Below, piece by piece: positions 11,801 through 21,800 of a DNA stretch of 64,000 bases. Both the position numbers and the translations under genes were made by a program. The notes under the pieces were generated by a model. The model worked only from the letters and a program-made list of their open reading frames with translations, had not been told where the DNA came from and made no database searches. This DNA is from Prosopocoilus inquinatus (taxonomy: Eukaryota; Arthropoda; Insecta; Coleoptera; Lucanidae), in contig CM069872.1 in NCBI GenBank assembly GCA_036172665.1, forward strand, positions 56,778,101 through 56,842,100, given 5' to 3'. Numbering within the stretch: the stretch's first letter is position 1; each line of letters begins with the position of its first letter.

Positions 11801-13560
11801 ACAAAAGAGTCGCGGTTTTAATGAGGCGGCGGGTTTCACAATTTTCGCTGACCACGTATTGCCAACCGTGACCTTGAGAAGGTGGAATTAATCGACCCGA
11901 AATGAATTTGCATGATATCGATTTTGCAGAGGGAATTTACTTAGCCAAGAAAATATTTCACTTACAAAACGTACGCGAATCAAAATCGTACGCTACCTTG
12001 ATTATTATTTGAATAAGAAAAGAAGATCTGTCAAACTACTGTCAAATTCCGATAATGTAATGTAAAACAAAAAAAAACTCGGACGACGAAATTAAAATCT
12101 AAATCAAGAAGACAATTCAAATGTCAATCTTTAAAAACAAAATCGAAGAAGATTATTTTAACGTACGTGTGTAACCTATAAAGTTGGAAGTGTCAATTTT
12201 ATCTGTCGACTTATTCTGTCAAATTCGTGCGTCGATTTCGAATCGCAATTGATTAATATTAATTAATTTAGTCACAGTCCATTAAATCAGCGTCATTCGA
12301 ACTTGCTTTTGTGCGCTTTCGACTTCGTAAACACGTCTGTCATGGTTTTTGTGCCTGTCAAAGTTGTCGCCGCTGTCAAGACGTCGAGTACGCGAATTAA
12401 AAAAAAAATAACACGTTTCAAACGTCCATCTCCAAGAAAAAATCTAGGTCCTGACCGACGCCCACAAAGAAGAGATTTTTTTTTAAGCGCATAAAGTCGG
12501 AAGTGTCAAATCGATCTGTCAAAGTTGTGCGCTGATTTCAATTTATTTATTTATTTTTTTGAATTCGAAACTCGGTCATTCCTTGCTTGTCCGTAAAAGT
12601 TGGTTTCGATTTAATTGCACCTATCAAAATGGCTTGTCCTTTACGGTAGCTGTCAAAGTAGTTGCCGCTGTGTCAAAAGGAGACGTCAGGCCCGAATTTG
12701 CACAAAATTCTCTTCCAAACGGTTCTCCTAGGATTCGTGGGTCGAATACGAATAAGTTGAAACATACCGATCAAATTTTTAACGTACGATGTCGAAAACT
12801 TCAATTTGATCTCTTGTCAAACTTGTGCGTTGATTTGTAATAATTAATAATCATTAGTGCCGGTGGGTGGAATCTTTCGTTTGAAAATCGTTTTTTGTTT
12901 TGTTTTGTTTTTATTTTATACGTCAATTTGTGATTTACGTAAAGTTCGTCTGTCAAAATCGATACTGAGCGTTCGTTAGACCTGTCAAAGTTGTGGCCGC
13001 GACGAGTCCGGTTTAAAAAAAAAAATTAACACAAGACAAACACGTCCTTTTCCAACAACAAAAAAAAATAATTAGACTTGAGGTGCAACATTTTTTTTTT
13101 TTTTTTTAATAATAATAATATATAATGTCAGAAGTGACAATTTGATCTGTCAAAACCGTGCGTTGGTTTCTATTAATTTTGAAGGCCGGCGTGGTCCGTC
13201 ATTCGAAAATTATTCACGGATACGTCTTCAGTTGGTTCTTGTTTTGCTTCTTTTGTGCGTAGATTTGCTTTTGATTTGAAAACATCTGTCAAAATCTGTA
13301 GATTTAATCGGTTCGTCGAGCCTGTCAAAAAGTTGTTGCCGTTTTATTACCTATCGAAATTCAATGAACATTTTGATGACGTGTTTCTAGCGTTCACAGT
13401 TTCGTTTAAAATTGACCTCTTCGCTCTTTACCTGTCAAATTTGTCTGTTTTTCAGTTTTTTCATTGCAGTTGCAATTGTCTCCTGAGTGTCACTCAAACT
13501 CATTTTTTTTTTTTTTAGTTTTTAATTTTATTTTATATATTCGAATTTGATAGTTGTGGA
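8880..13560 (+). repeat. Degenerate array with core CTGTCAAAGTTG (right block)
   Basis: CCTGTCAAA followed by GTTG, ATTG or TCG recurs through nearly 4.7 kb in the forward orientation, on a T-rich background. A clearer sub-array lies at about 10040-10440, where a unit of roughly 160 bases (GTTTAAGTCGCAGTCTTTTG, then TCGAAAACGCCAGCAA, then GGTTTTAACCCCGGCTT) is present three times. The array is interrupted by non-repetitive DNA at 11390-11990. No coding exon is visible. Confidence 0.65.
11390..11990. other. Non-repetitive island within the CTGTCAAA array
   Basis: This stretch lacks the CTGTCAAA core, is GC-richer and has runs such as CGCCGCCGCCG and ACCCCCCGCGGCGG. It contains no convincing reading frame. 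It may be a conserved non-coding element or an older single-copy spacer that the repeat expanded around. Confidence 0.35.
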
Positions 13561-13579
13561 GAAAAATGAAATCGAAATA

Positions 13580-14180
13580 AAATAAAAATAAATTTGACAG
13601 TTTAGTGACGGATAGTTGACACACTCAAATTTGACAGTTGTAAAGAAAAAAAAAAACAAACAGGACGGGCAAGGATAAGCGACATTAGTGCAATGAGTCG
13701 TCCTGTTTTATTTATTTATTTTTTTTTAATTTTCTCGCTACGACTGTCACATTTGAGTGTAACAACACATTTGTTTATTATTATTTTATTATTTTTATTT
13801 CGGTTAATTTCTCTGTGGTCTTGAAATATTATTTCTATCCTTGCGCGTCCTGTATATAAATTTGAGTGTAATGACGAAGTGAAGTCTAATTTATTTTAAT
13901 TTTCCTTTTCGGTATAACTGTTAATTTTTGAGTTTCATAACATGTTATACTTTAAGCTAACAGTTGTAGAGAAAAAATAAATAATAAACAAACAAACGGG
14001 ACGGGCAAGGGTAAGAGATATTATTTCAAGGTCACAGAGAAATTAAACGTAATAAAAAAATTTAATAATAGAATAATAAATGTAAAACACTCAAATTTGG
14101 CAGTTGTAAAGAGGACAAATTAAAAAAAAAAAGATGGGACGGTTAAGGGTAAGAAATGTTATTTCAAGGCCGCAGAGAAA
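13580..14180. repeat. Direct and inverted copies of a GGGACGG / CACTCAAATTTGACAG unit
   Basis: Copies with CACTCAAATTTGACAGTTGT and GACGGGCAAGGATAAG lie near 13622, 13970 and 14090. Inverted versions (TCACATTTGAGTGTAA, ATTTCTCTGTGGTCTTG) lie near 13745-13870. The arrangement is a mixture of direct repeats and one inverted segment, so the region could form long hairpins. No gene is seen. Confidence 0.55.
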
Positions 14181-14186
14181 TTAAGG

Positions 14187-14326
14187 CCCAATTTCATAAT
14201 CGAACTAAAGGAGACTTTAAAATAAAAGACACAGTCATATGTTAAAAAAATGCGAAAACGTGGTTATTTACACATCAGAATGTGACTTTTATTTTAAAGT
14301 CTCCTTTAGTTCGATTATGAAATCGG
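14187..14326. mobile_element. MITE with about 38-bp inverted repeat arms
   Basis: The left arm at 14191-14230 (TTTCATAATCGAACTAAAGG, then AGACTTTAAAATAAAAG) is matched almost perfectly by the reverse complement at about 14284-14322. About 55 bases of spacer separate the arms. The small size, the strong hairpin and the absence of coding fit a miniature inverted-repeat transposable element. It lies about 280 bases upstream of the ATP synthase e start, within its likely promoter or 5-prime region. Confidence 0.7.
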
Positions 14327-14604
14327 ATCTAAATGAAATAAAAAATAATAATAGAAAACAAATGACAAACGAGGTAAAACCCAAAACAAACCAAAAACAT
14401 ATTAAAATAGTTCGCTGGAATTTAAGTCGGCGTGATTCATTTTCAAATTCGAAAGGAAATCGACTTTTTTTTTTAATTTTGGATGATGATAATAAACTGA
14501 CGTTCTACCAACATGAGAAACATTTGACATTCGAAAAACACCGACTTGTCAAAGTGACAGGTTTGCCTGGATTTGAATTTGTGTTGTTGAAAAGAATGGA
14601 TTCG

Positions 14605-14883
14605 ATGCCTGAACCGGTCAAGGTCTCACCTCTGATAAGGGTATGAACAAATCTCAACTTTCCAAATCAAAACTTAGAGCAATTTGTTGGCACGCAGTTG
14701 GCCCGGTGGTCTCTCCTAATTTTGGGCATCTTCTACGGAGCCACCCGGCAAACCTACCTGTCCCACAGGGAGGCCAGGATTAAGGAAGACGAGGCGAAGA
14801 TGAGGATGGCGAGGGATGCGCAATTGGCCGACGAAAATTACCCGGTGTTTCCCAGAAAACGTGATGCCGACGTAGACTGCTGA
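14605..14883 (+). CDS. ATP5ME: Mitochondrial ATP synthase subunit e
   Basis: Coding exons are 14605-14640 (ending at PLIR, donor AGG|GTATGA) and 14698-14883 (acceptor CGCAG|TTG), phase 0, intron of 57 bases, 73 residues, stop TGA. The first exon carries the family's conserved start PVKVSPLIR. The second opens with LARWSLLILGIFYGATRQTY, matching the pattern R-[YW]-S-x-L-x-L-G-x-x-Y-G-A-T-R of subunit e. That segment is the single membrane helix, and its GIFYG is the GxxxG motif through which subunits e and g help dimerise F-type ATP synthase in the inner mitochondrial membrane. A charged helical tail follows. The length suits the family. An ATG nine bases upstream (14596) is in frame; I chose 14605 because MPEPVKVS aligns with the usual N terminus. 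An acceptor at 14680 would add six residues and breaks that alignment. Confidence 0.9.
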
Positions 14884-14930
14884 AGTTTTCACAATAATTA
14901 ATTCAGTTTTGTAAAAAAAGACAAACAAAC

Positions 14931-14936
14931 AATAAA
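14931..14936 (+). terminator. Polyadenylation signal of ATP synthase e
   Basis: AATAAA lies 48 bases after the TGA stop and is followed by a second AATAAA a few bases on. The spacing is typical of a short mRNA tail. Confidence 0.6.
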
Positions 14937-14939
14937 ATA

Positions 14940-15530
14940 AATAAACAAAACGCTCTAGATCGGAAGTGCAAGTACTGCAACAAACACCCCCATCCAAGCT
15001 GACAAAAGTCACGCTCTGGCGTGCCTTAGGCATGGTTGGTTCGTGGTATTATTAAAAAAGAAAATATGTTTTCCTTCTTCGTCTTCTTCTTCTTCTTCAA
15101 CTTACGCAAGTTTTTTTCCAGCAATATTTTTCCTTCCTTTGCTTAGGTCACCGCTCTAAACGGTAACGGTGAGCGCTTCCTTCTATCGCATCGGAGCGAT
15201 CGGAGCTCAGATGGCAGTCTTGCATGGACTGCACGGACGTGAACCGCAACGTTCTTTGAATCTCTCGAAAATGTAAAGCGCGCGCGCGCGTGTGTGTGTG
15301 TGTGAAAGAGAAAGAGCTCCCTCTTCGTCAGGACCATGCTGGAATTTGCCCATTTTTTAAGGTCTGTCGTAAATAAATCCTAAATGGCCGGAGGAAGTTT
15401 GCTCAAGGTCACGAATCGATTAACCAAATCAAATCAACTTCCGTTTACGTGTTAGCAGCGGCTTGCCCATTTCTCAATTCAAAATTCGCGCGCTTTTAAA
15501 TCTTAAGCGGAAGATTCACCGCGTTTTCCT
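14940..15530. other. Spacer with CTT and GC/GT microsatellites
   Basis: Apart from a CTT-rich run near 15085 and an alternating GC then GT run at about 15277-15304, I see nothing gene-like here. Confidence 0.5.
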
Positions 15531-17030
15531 CTAGATGGCTCTATCAAAATGAGCCGATTCTATTTCCGTTGTTCCGACGTTGCCATTCAGCATTCAAAAC
15601 GGAATAACGTTTTCAATATCGCTTTTCATTTGGAAGAAAATGTTTTCCATGATCTCCAATAGATGTCGCTCGCAATTTTATTCTATTTAATATTTGGAAT
15701 TCGCTGAATAACGAGCAGGCATCTGTTCAACCGACCAAATCACTTACGGATTACACTAGCGTTCGGCGCACAAAATCTCATATGAAAGAAACCATTTTCT
15801 CAGTTTGTAAAGAGATGGCGCTCACTCACCTTGACGTTCTTGTGTATACTATTCAATAGCAAGGAGGTATTCGTCCAGCGATGTTTCTCTTGCTTACTTC
15901 TTGAACGATCCGCGCGTTTTTTTTTCTTTACTTAAAAAAAATAGATTCTTTTAGTTTTCCAAAAGATGGCGTTCGCTTACTCTCACATTTTTGGGCGTCT
16001 GAACAGCAAGCGAACACCGCCCGATTCAGTTTGCGCTTTTCCTTTCCTGTAAGTGCTCGAAATGGAACGCCGCCGCTTTTGTTGTTTATTTTTCGGGTAA
16101 GTTTCGCCGCCCGAGTTTTCCAGGTCTTCCTATAGATGGCGCTCTTATTAACCCTCGTCCTTTTGAGTCTTCTGGCTGTGGCAAACAGGCCAAGCTTCAA
16201 TTGACCCACTCAAATTCCACTTACCCTAACAGATAATTTTCCGAAAAATAGGTTTTCTTAGTTTTCCCAATAGATGGCGTTCGCTCACTTTCATATTTTT
16301 GAGCGTCTGAACAGCAAGGGAACGGCTGTTCAAGGTCACGATTCAGTAGCGCGCTTTTTTTCTTCCTGCAAGTACTCAAAATGGAACGCCGCCGCCGTTT
16401 TAATTGCTTCGCTTCCTAAGATTCGCCCTCGTTTTCAAACCTTTCCAATAGATGGCGTTCTTTTTTAATTATTAATTAAAACCAGAGATTTCTCGTAACC
16501 TTCCACAAGTTGCGTTAATTTTCTCCTCACTTAACTGACCACGGTCAGCTGAATTGATATTTCATGTACGGCCAGCCAATTCGCCTCTAAAAACGTGTTC
16601 CAGTAAAGCAAGCCGTGCAGCGCAACAACCAGCGCCCTCTCGTACTCATTGATTAGTTGTTACCATGGTTACGACACAAACGCTTATTTTGACAATTTAA
16701 ATATCAAGGCGAATCGACATTTCTCATAAGCAAAATTTTTGACACTAGTTTTGAATTTGAGGGCGTCACTTGACACTCACTTTTAATTTTTTCCAAAACC
16801 ATTGGGCGCGTTCAGGGACTGAGTTGCTCACTCAGCAACCAATTGTGGTTGCCTCACATGAAGGTAGTAGCCAACCACAAACGACTGCTGAGTAAGCAAC
16901 GCATTCGCTGAACGCGCCCATTTTTTAACGTTCTTCGAACTGGCCGTATATGACATATGAATTCAGGTGGCCGTGGATTGAACTGACAAAGATGTTTCCC
17001 GCCTCTCCCGGTAGATAGCGTTCAGGAGGA
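15530..17030 (+). repeat. AGATGGCGC cluster A (forward orientation)
   Basis: The core [T/G/A]AGATGGCG[C/T]TC or a one-base variant occurs near 15532, 15660, 15812, 15963, 16133, 16271, 16449 and 17012, always in the forward orientation. Steps between the first seven are about 124-179 bases. Around 15950-16450 a longer unit of about 310 bases is recognisable, with TTAGTTTTCC before the core, GCGTCTGAACAGCAAG after it, and CTCAAAATGGAACGCCGCCG further on. Elsewhere only the core survives. The core resembles the CTCF core AGATGGCGC, and also YY1/Pho sites. Confidence 0.6.
16803..16920. mobile_element. Hairpin MITE with TGGGCGCGTTCAG ends
   Basis: TGGGCGCGTTCA at 16803 is matched by TGAACGCGCCCA ending at 16920. 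The similarity of the arms continues inward for about 50 bases (TTGCTCACTCAGCA against TGCTGAGTAAGCAA), leaving a short loop. The 118-base size and lack of coding identify a foldback MITE. It lies inside AGATGGCGC cluster A. Confidence 0.72.
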
Positions 17031-17039
17031 AGATTGACG

Positions 17040-17588
17040 TTTCAAACGTTTTATTTTCTTTTATTTTATTCTAACGCCTGCCAGTCACAAAATAAATTGC
17101 GAATTTCGACGAATGAACGATATTTCATCACTTGAATCCCGAGATAATAATCTCGTGTCGTAATCATAATACAGTGGATCAATTTAGGCATCGACTATTT
17201 TCAAACCGACGCGACGAGGAAAGTCAGATTGGTACGGAAGAGCGGTCCGCTGTGCTTAATTACAGTGGACCACTCAAATACTTTCGATGTTTTCGGCGAG
17301 GCTCGTACATTTCATTGAGTTGGTCGCCTGTACGATTACGTGACAAGATTATTTTTCCGGACTGTGCGGCCTATTCTGTGTCAAAGGCGTTAAATATTGT
17401 TGCTGTGGTAACAATCAATCATTAAACCGTATTTAAAAAAATTTAAAGCGCCTCTAAATTTTAACAGCCTGTTAAAATGTTACAGAATCTCTCCTTAAGC
17501 CTCGGTTACGTAGGATAGCGGTGCCGTAAAACAGCGGCCGTAAGTTGGCGATGAATGACGTTACATAAAACGTGCTTAGAACATTAAT
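17040..17588. other. Spacer, no gene recognised
   Basis: A 97-codon frame (17132-17425) covers part of this stretch. It lacks recognisable motifs, membrane segments or coding-like composition, so I do not annotate it as a gene. No repeat core stands out. Confidence 0.4.
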
Positions 17589-17740
17589 GGCCAGTTGCAC
17601 CAAACACTTAAGTCGACCTTAACTTTAAGCACCGCTTAGAATGTGATTTACTGAATGTTGTGTAACCTCAAATGTCACATTATAAGCAGTACTTAAATTT
17701 AAGCACGACTTAAGTGTTTAGTGCTGCTGTGCCATAAGTA
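17589..17740. mobile_element. Hairpin MITE with CACTTAAGTCG ends
   Basis: GTTGCACCAAACACTTAAGTCG near 17594 is mirrored by CGACTTAAGTGTTTAGTGC near 17707-17726. Inner arms (CTTAACTTTAAGCA against TACTTAAATTTAAGCA) are partly matched too. The whole is about 150 bases with no coding, a typical insect foldback MITE. Confidence 0.65.
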
Positions 17741-18828
17741 CATTTAAGATTCCTAGAAAACGGTACACGTCACCGTCGTTTAAAAATACGTAGAAGATAT
17801 TTTTAAACGTTCGGACTCCTCTTTTGGTGATTCCCCGGTTTCTAAATACGTTGATAACATAGAATCATTATGAGAGAGAGAAGCATTATGAAATACATTA
17901 AATAAATACACATTGCCGCATTTTCTTGCTCATTTTAGGTCAATGCATGTCATTTTTCAACTTTACGTGACGTCGTTCACCGTCGTGTTACGACCGCTAC
18001 ATTACGGTGGCGTTATCCTAGGAAACGAAGGCTTTGAACTTTAAAAAATCCATGGACGATCGGAAACAATTGCCCTATAAAGTTTCTGTCGCGTACTGCA
18101 AGAGGTGTGAAGTTAGTTACGCGACAGGGGGCGTTCGATATCCCCGTACTATTGTTTTTCTGGACCGTATTTGCAGTTTTTCTTTTTTTTTTTTTTTTCA
18201 TTCATTCGATTCTTTCACGGACGATCAAAAACAATAACCGATGAAGTTTCTGCTACGCACTGCAAAATTGTCGGTATCGTTAGTACGGGGGGGCGATCGA
18301 AAATCACCCGCCCCCTCTACGTGGCACATACGTAGAAGGTTCGGAGGTGGTTGGGGGTTTTAATTTAATTCTTTTTCTGGACGCGATTTATCACGCACAT
18401 TTGCGTGTGCTGGTCAGCACTTACGTCAACGGCGAAGCAATTATTATTCCCGAAACTGAAGCCGTTTCGTCTTTAAATCATGATTTACGTTGGTAGGTAA
18501 TCGCCGCCGCCGCCGCTCATTGGTGAAGTAGGTCACCGTAAGTCACTTAACGCCACCTGCCTTCCACCTCATCGAGGCATCGAGGAGTGGTGACACGACC
18601 TACATATGTACATACATCCAAAGAACAAAACAAATTATTGAAAATAACGTCGCTCATCGAGTAGCAAACGGTAATACAATGTACAGTTGCCATTTGAAAA
18701 CACATGTTAGATCGTCCCGTTAACCTCTCAGCGTAATTATTAATTAAAATTGAGCCAAGGCCACCTGTTTGTCGTTGACTTTGCGTTGCTCGCTTCTTGC
18801 TAACTTTGCGCTGGTTGTGTTATTTCAG
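17740..18828. other. Spacer upstream of the SLC6 gene, with one local duplication
   Basis: Two diverged copies of a segment of about 60 bases, GGACGATCGGAAACAAT then AAGTTTCTGTCGCG[T]ACTGCAA, lie near 18053 and 18220. The rest is non-repetitive. The promoter and any upstream exon of the SLC6 gene should be here or further left, but no signal decides its place. Confidence 0.4.
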
Positions 18829-18856
18829 ATCATGTGAAAGAAGTCGCACGAACGAA

Positions 18857-21800
18857 ATGCCGGATTCCGAGAGCCCCCTGGGACAATGGCTGCACAGCCT
18901 AAGTTCGACCCTGGCCTGCCTCGGCTGTTCCCTGGGTCTCTTCAACATCTGCCGCTTCGCCCTCCTCTCCGTCCATTTCGGCGCCAACTTCATCTTCCAG
19001 TTTTTCCTCCTCTCGATTTTCATCGGGCTCCCCCTCTTCACGCTGCAGCTGTGCCTGGGGCAACAGTTGGGGGCGGGCGTCGTCGACATGTGGAGGATTT
19101 CGCCGCTGTTCCAGGGCGTCGGCGTCTCCCTCCTTATCTCGCAGGCGCTCATAGGACTCTACAGCATCACCGGCGTTTCGTGGATGTTCGTCTACTTCAG
19201 GGACTCGTTCATCACGAAAATGGATCGGTACAGGTGGGCGGAGCCTTTCGCCTATTACAGGAAAGGTGAGAGGAGGCGCTGCATGCTAGCAATGCTCTTT
19301 TTAAGGCTATCGCATTGAGAAGGTATCGGCACCATTCCAGTCCGGGTTTTACGCCCCCCCCCCCCCCCAAATTGAAAAGGACGCCAAGGAAGAGAAGGAA
19401 AAAAAATGGTGTTATGATCGCAACTTTTTTTTACAATCGCATCAGCTCAAGATTATCCTTGAAATTTACCGCGAAAATGCTTTAATAATTCCGTACGCTG
19501 ACCGAGCATACCAAAAACGAAATTATGATAGTTAAACCGTAGGTTCTTGAGCTCAGCGGGGCGAGAACGTATGTTGGCCGAGCGTACCTGAAACGAAATT
19601 ATCAAAGATTGTATGTACAAAGGTTTTTTTTTTAATCTCGAACCGGACAGAAATGTGAAGGGAACACACTCAACGTTTCGCTGTAGATTGATAGCTTTGT
19701 ACTTATAATTTTCATCGGACAAGAACAAACTTCAATTATGAAATTATCAAAGTTAAACCGTAGGTTCTTGAGCTCAGCGGTGTGAGAACAGGAAAATGTA
19801 TCATTATTGAAAACTGAATGTATTTAAAAGAACTCACGAACTACTTACACGTAATGATGTGATGTTTCCCGAAACTAAACACTAAAAACTGAAGTTTAAA
19901 AAGTAAAATTAAAGAGAGTGAGATGGGAAATTGGAGGTACTTTACTTATCTTAGCACCTATCCTTGCGGGAACAATAAGTTGAAACGATCTGATTTCAGA
20001 TAAAACAGCGACATCCTACGATCGCTTTTTGACCTGATTTCAGATTACCTCCCCCCAGTGAACGGCTCGTTTAAGCTGACGGAAACGGTCCCGGATTACC
20101 TGAGCGGAATCGTCTTTCAACGCACGCACTTGGTCTCCGGGAACGTCTACGGGACAATCAAGTTTCAACCCGCCTTCAACTTGGCGGTGGTGTGGATGAT
20201 CGTCTTCGTTTCCCTCAGCAAAGGACTGAGGTCGTACGGTAAGGTCATCTACGTCTTCACCTTGCTGCCCGTCTTCGGGACCTTCGTCTTGTGCGTCAAA
20301 GTCCTGGGGATGATGCAACCCGAGTTCGTCCACGGCGTATTTCCGGAAACGACGTGGAGCGAGTTCTTCACAAATTCTAGGGTAAGAAGGAGATCGTCCG
20401 GGAACGTTTTCTTTTCTTTTTTTTTTTTTGTAAAGTTACGTCGTGCTTTCAGAGTTGGGTGGCCGCCAGTCAGGAAGTGTTCCTGACCTGGGGGTTGCTG
20501 GGGGCGGCGGTTATGCAAATCGCGTCGCACAACAAACACAAACACCTGCTACAACGAGATTCTAGTCTAGTGGCCATCATAACCCTCAGCATTCTGATGC
20601 TGATGGCATTTTTGGCCAACACCTGCATCCAGATCTTGCGGTCTTACGGCTACACTTACCAACCCGATTCATTTGGTGAGTACTTACCGTTGGTGGTCAA
20701 TAAGACTCCGTTTCGAAGAACCTCGCATTTCAGAAAACATCTCGATGTATATGTTCTTGAGGCACGTCAAGGACCCGCTTCCCCCTAGTTTGGCTTCGAC
20801 CCCCGTAAGGTACATGACCCACAACTCGTTTATCGTCGGGGAAAGAGTTGTCCGACCGGGCATGGATTACAGTTCAGAAAGTGGATACCAGGTAATGACA
20901 ATTGAACAATAATATGATAGAGGGGGGGTTTCTCAAATTTGTGTTTCAGATCCTCAGATTGGCCACCGAAATAGTACCCACCACTTTCGCCGTCTTGGGG
21001 TCGGACGAAATCTCGCCGTTTTGGGCCGTCCTCTTCTACTTCATCTTGATCTTATTCGGCATAGCCCAACAGCTAGCCATCTGGCATTGCGTCATAACCG
21101 GAATCATGGCGATCAAGGCCAAGGTGCTCAAATCCTGGGAGACGACGATTACGTTCTTCAGTTGCGCCTGTGGCTTCGTGCTGGGGCTACCAATGACCAC
21201 CGAGGTAAGAATTCTTTCCCATCCTTTCCAATCAGTTAACGCTTTAATTTCAGCTTGGAATCTACGCCGTCTATTTCCTGGACGTCACAGTCGGGGGTCT
21301 CTGGTGGTTAATCCTGGTGTACCTCCTGCAAATCCTCGCCGTCTTCATGGTGCGCGGTAGACCTTACAGTGGAGACACCGTCGTCACGGCGCTCTTCTCA
21401 AACCCTAAGTACCCTTGCTTGTTGAGCTGGGCGCCCGCCTTACTCTCGTTCACGTGGAACGTCATTCTCCCAGTTGTTCTGATGGTAGGTCCAATCAAAA
21501 TCAAAATCGGCGACCACGGTCCACGTTAATGCGATTTGCAGGTGTTCTGCGTGAGCTTCTTCAAGAACGGCAATTTTCGAGAGCTCTTCGTCTGGCACCA
21601 CGCCCCGTCGCTGGAGTACTGGCCCTTGTGGGCGCGCCAGATCGGCTCGATGATCCAGCTTCTGCCGGTCCTGTGCGTGCCCATCGTCGCCGTCATTCAG
21701 AGCTACAGGTATCTCAACAACGGACCGTCCGACATTTTGGAGGTGAGACAAGTCCGGTATTAATGACTTCAATAATGACATACGTTCCTTTTCACGCCTC

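Noticed and set aside
14239..14604. Possible long N-terminal extension of ATP synthase subunit e
   Set aside because: The open frame crosses a MITE arm and AT-rich repeats; subunit e normally starts just before the conserved PVKVSPLI segment.
17132..17425. 97-codon plus-strand frame
   Set aside because: No motif, no membrane or signal segment, and composition is like the surrounding spacer.
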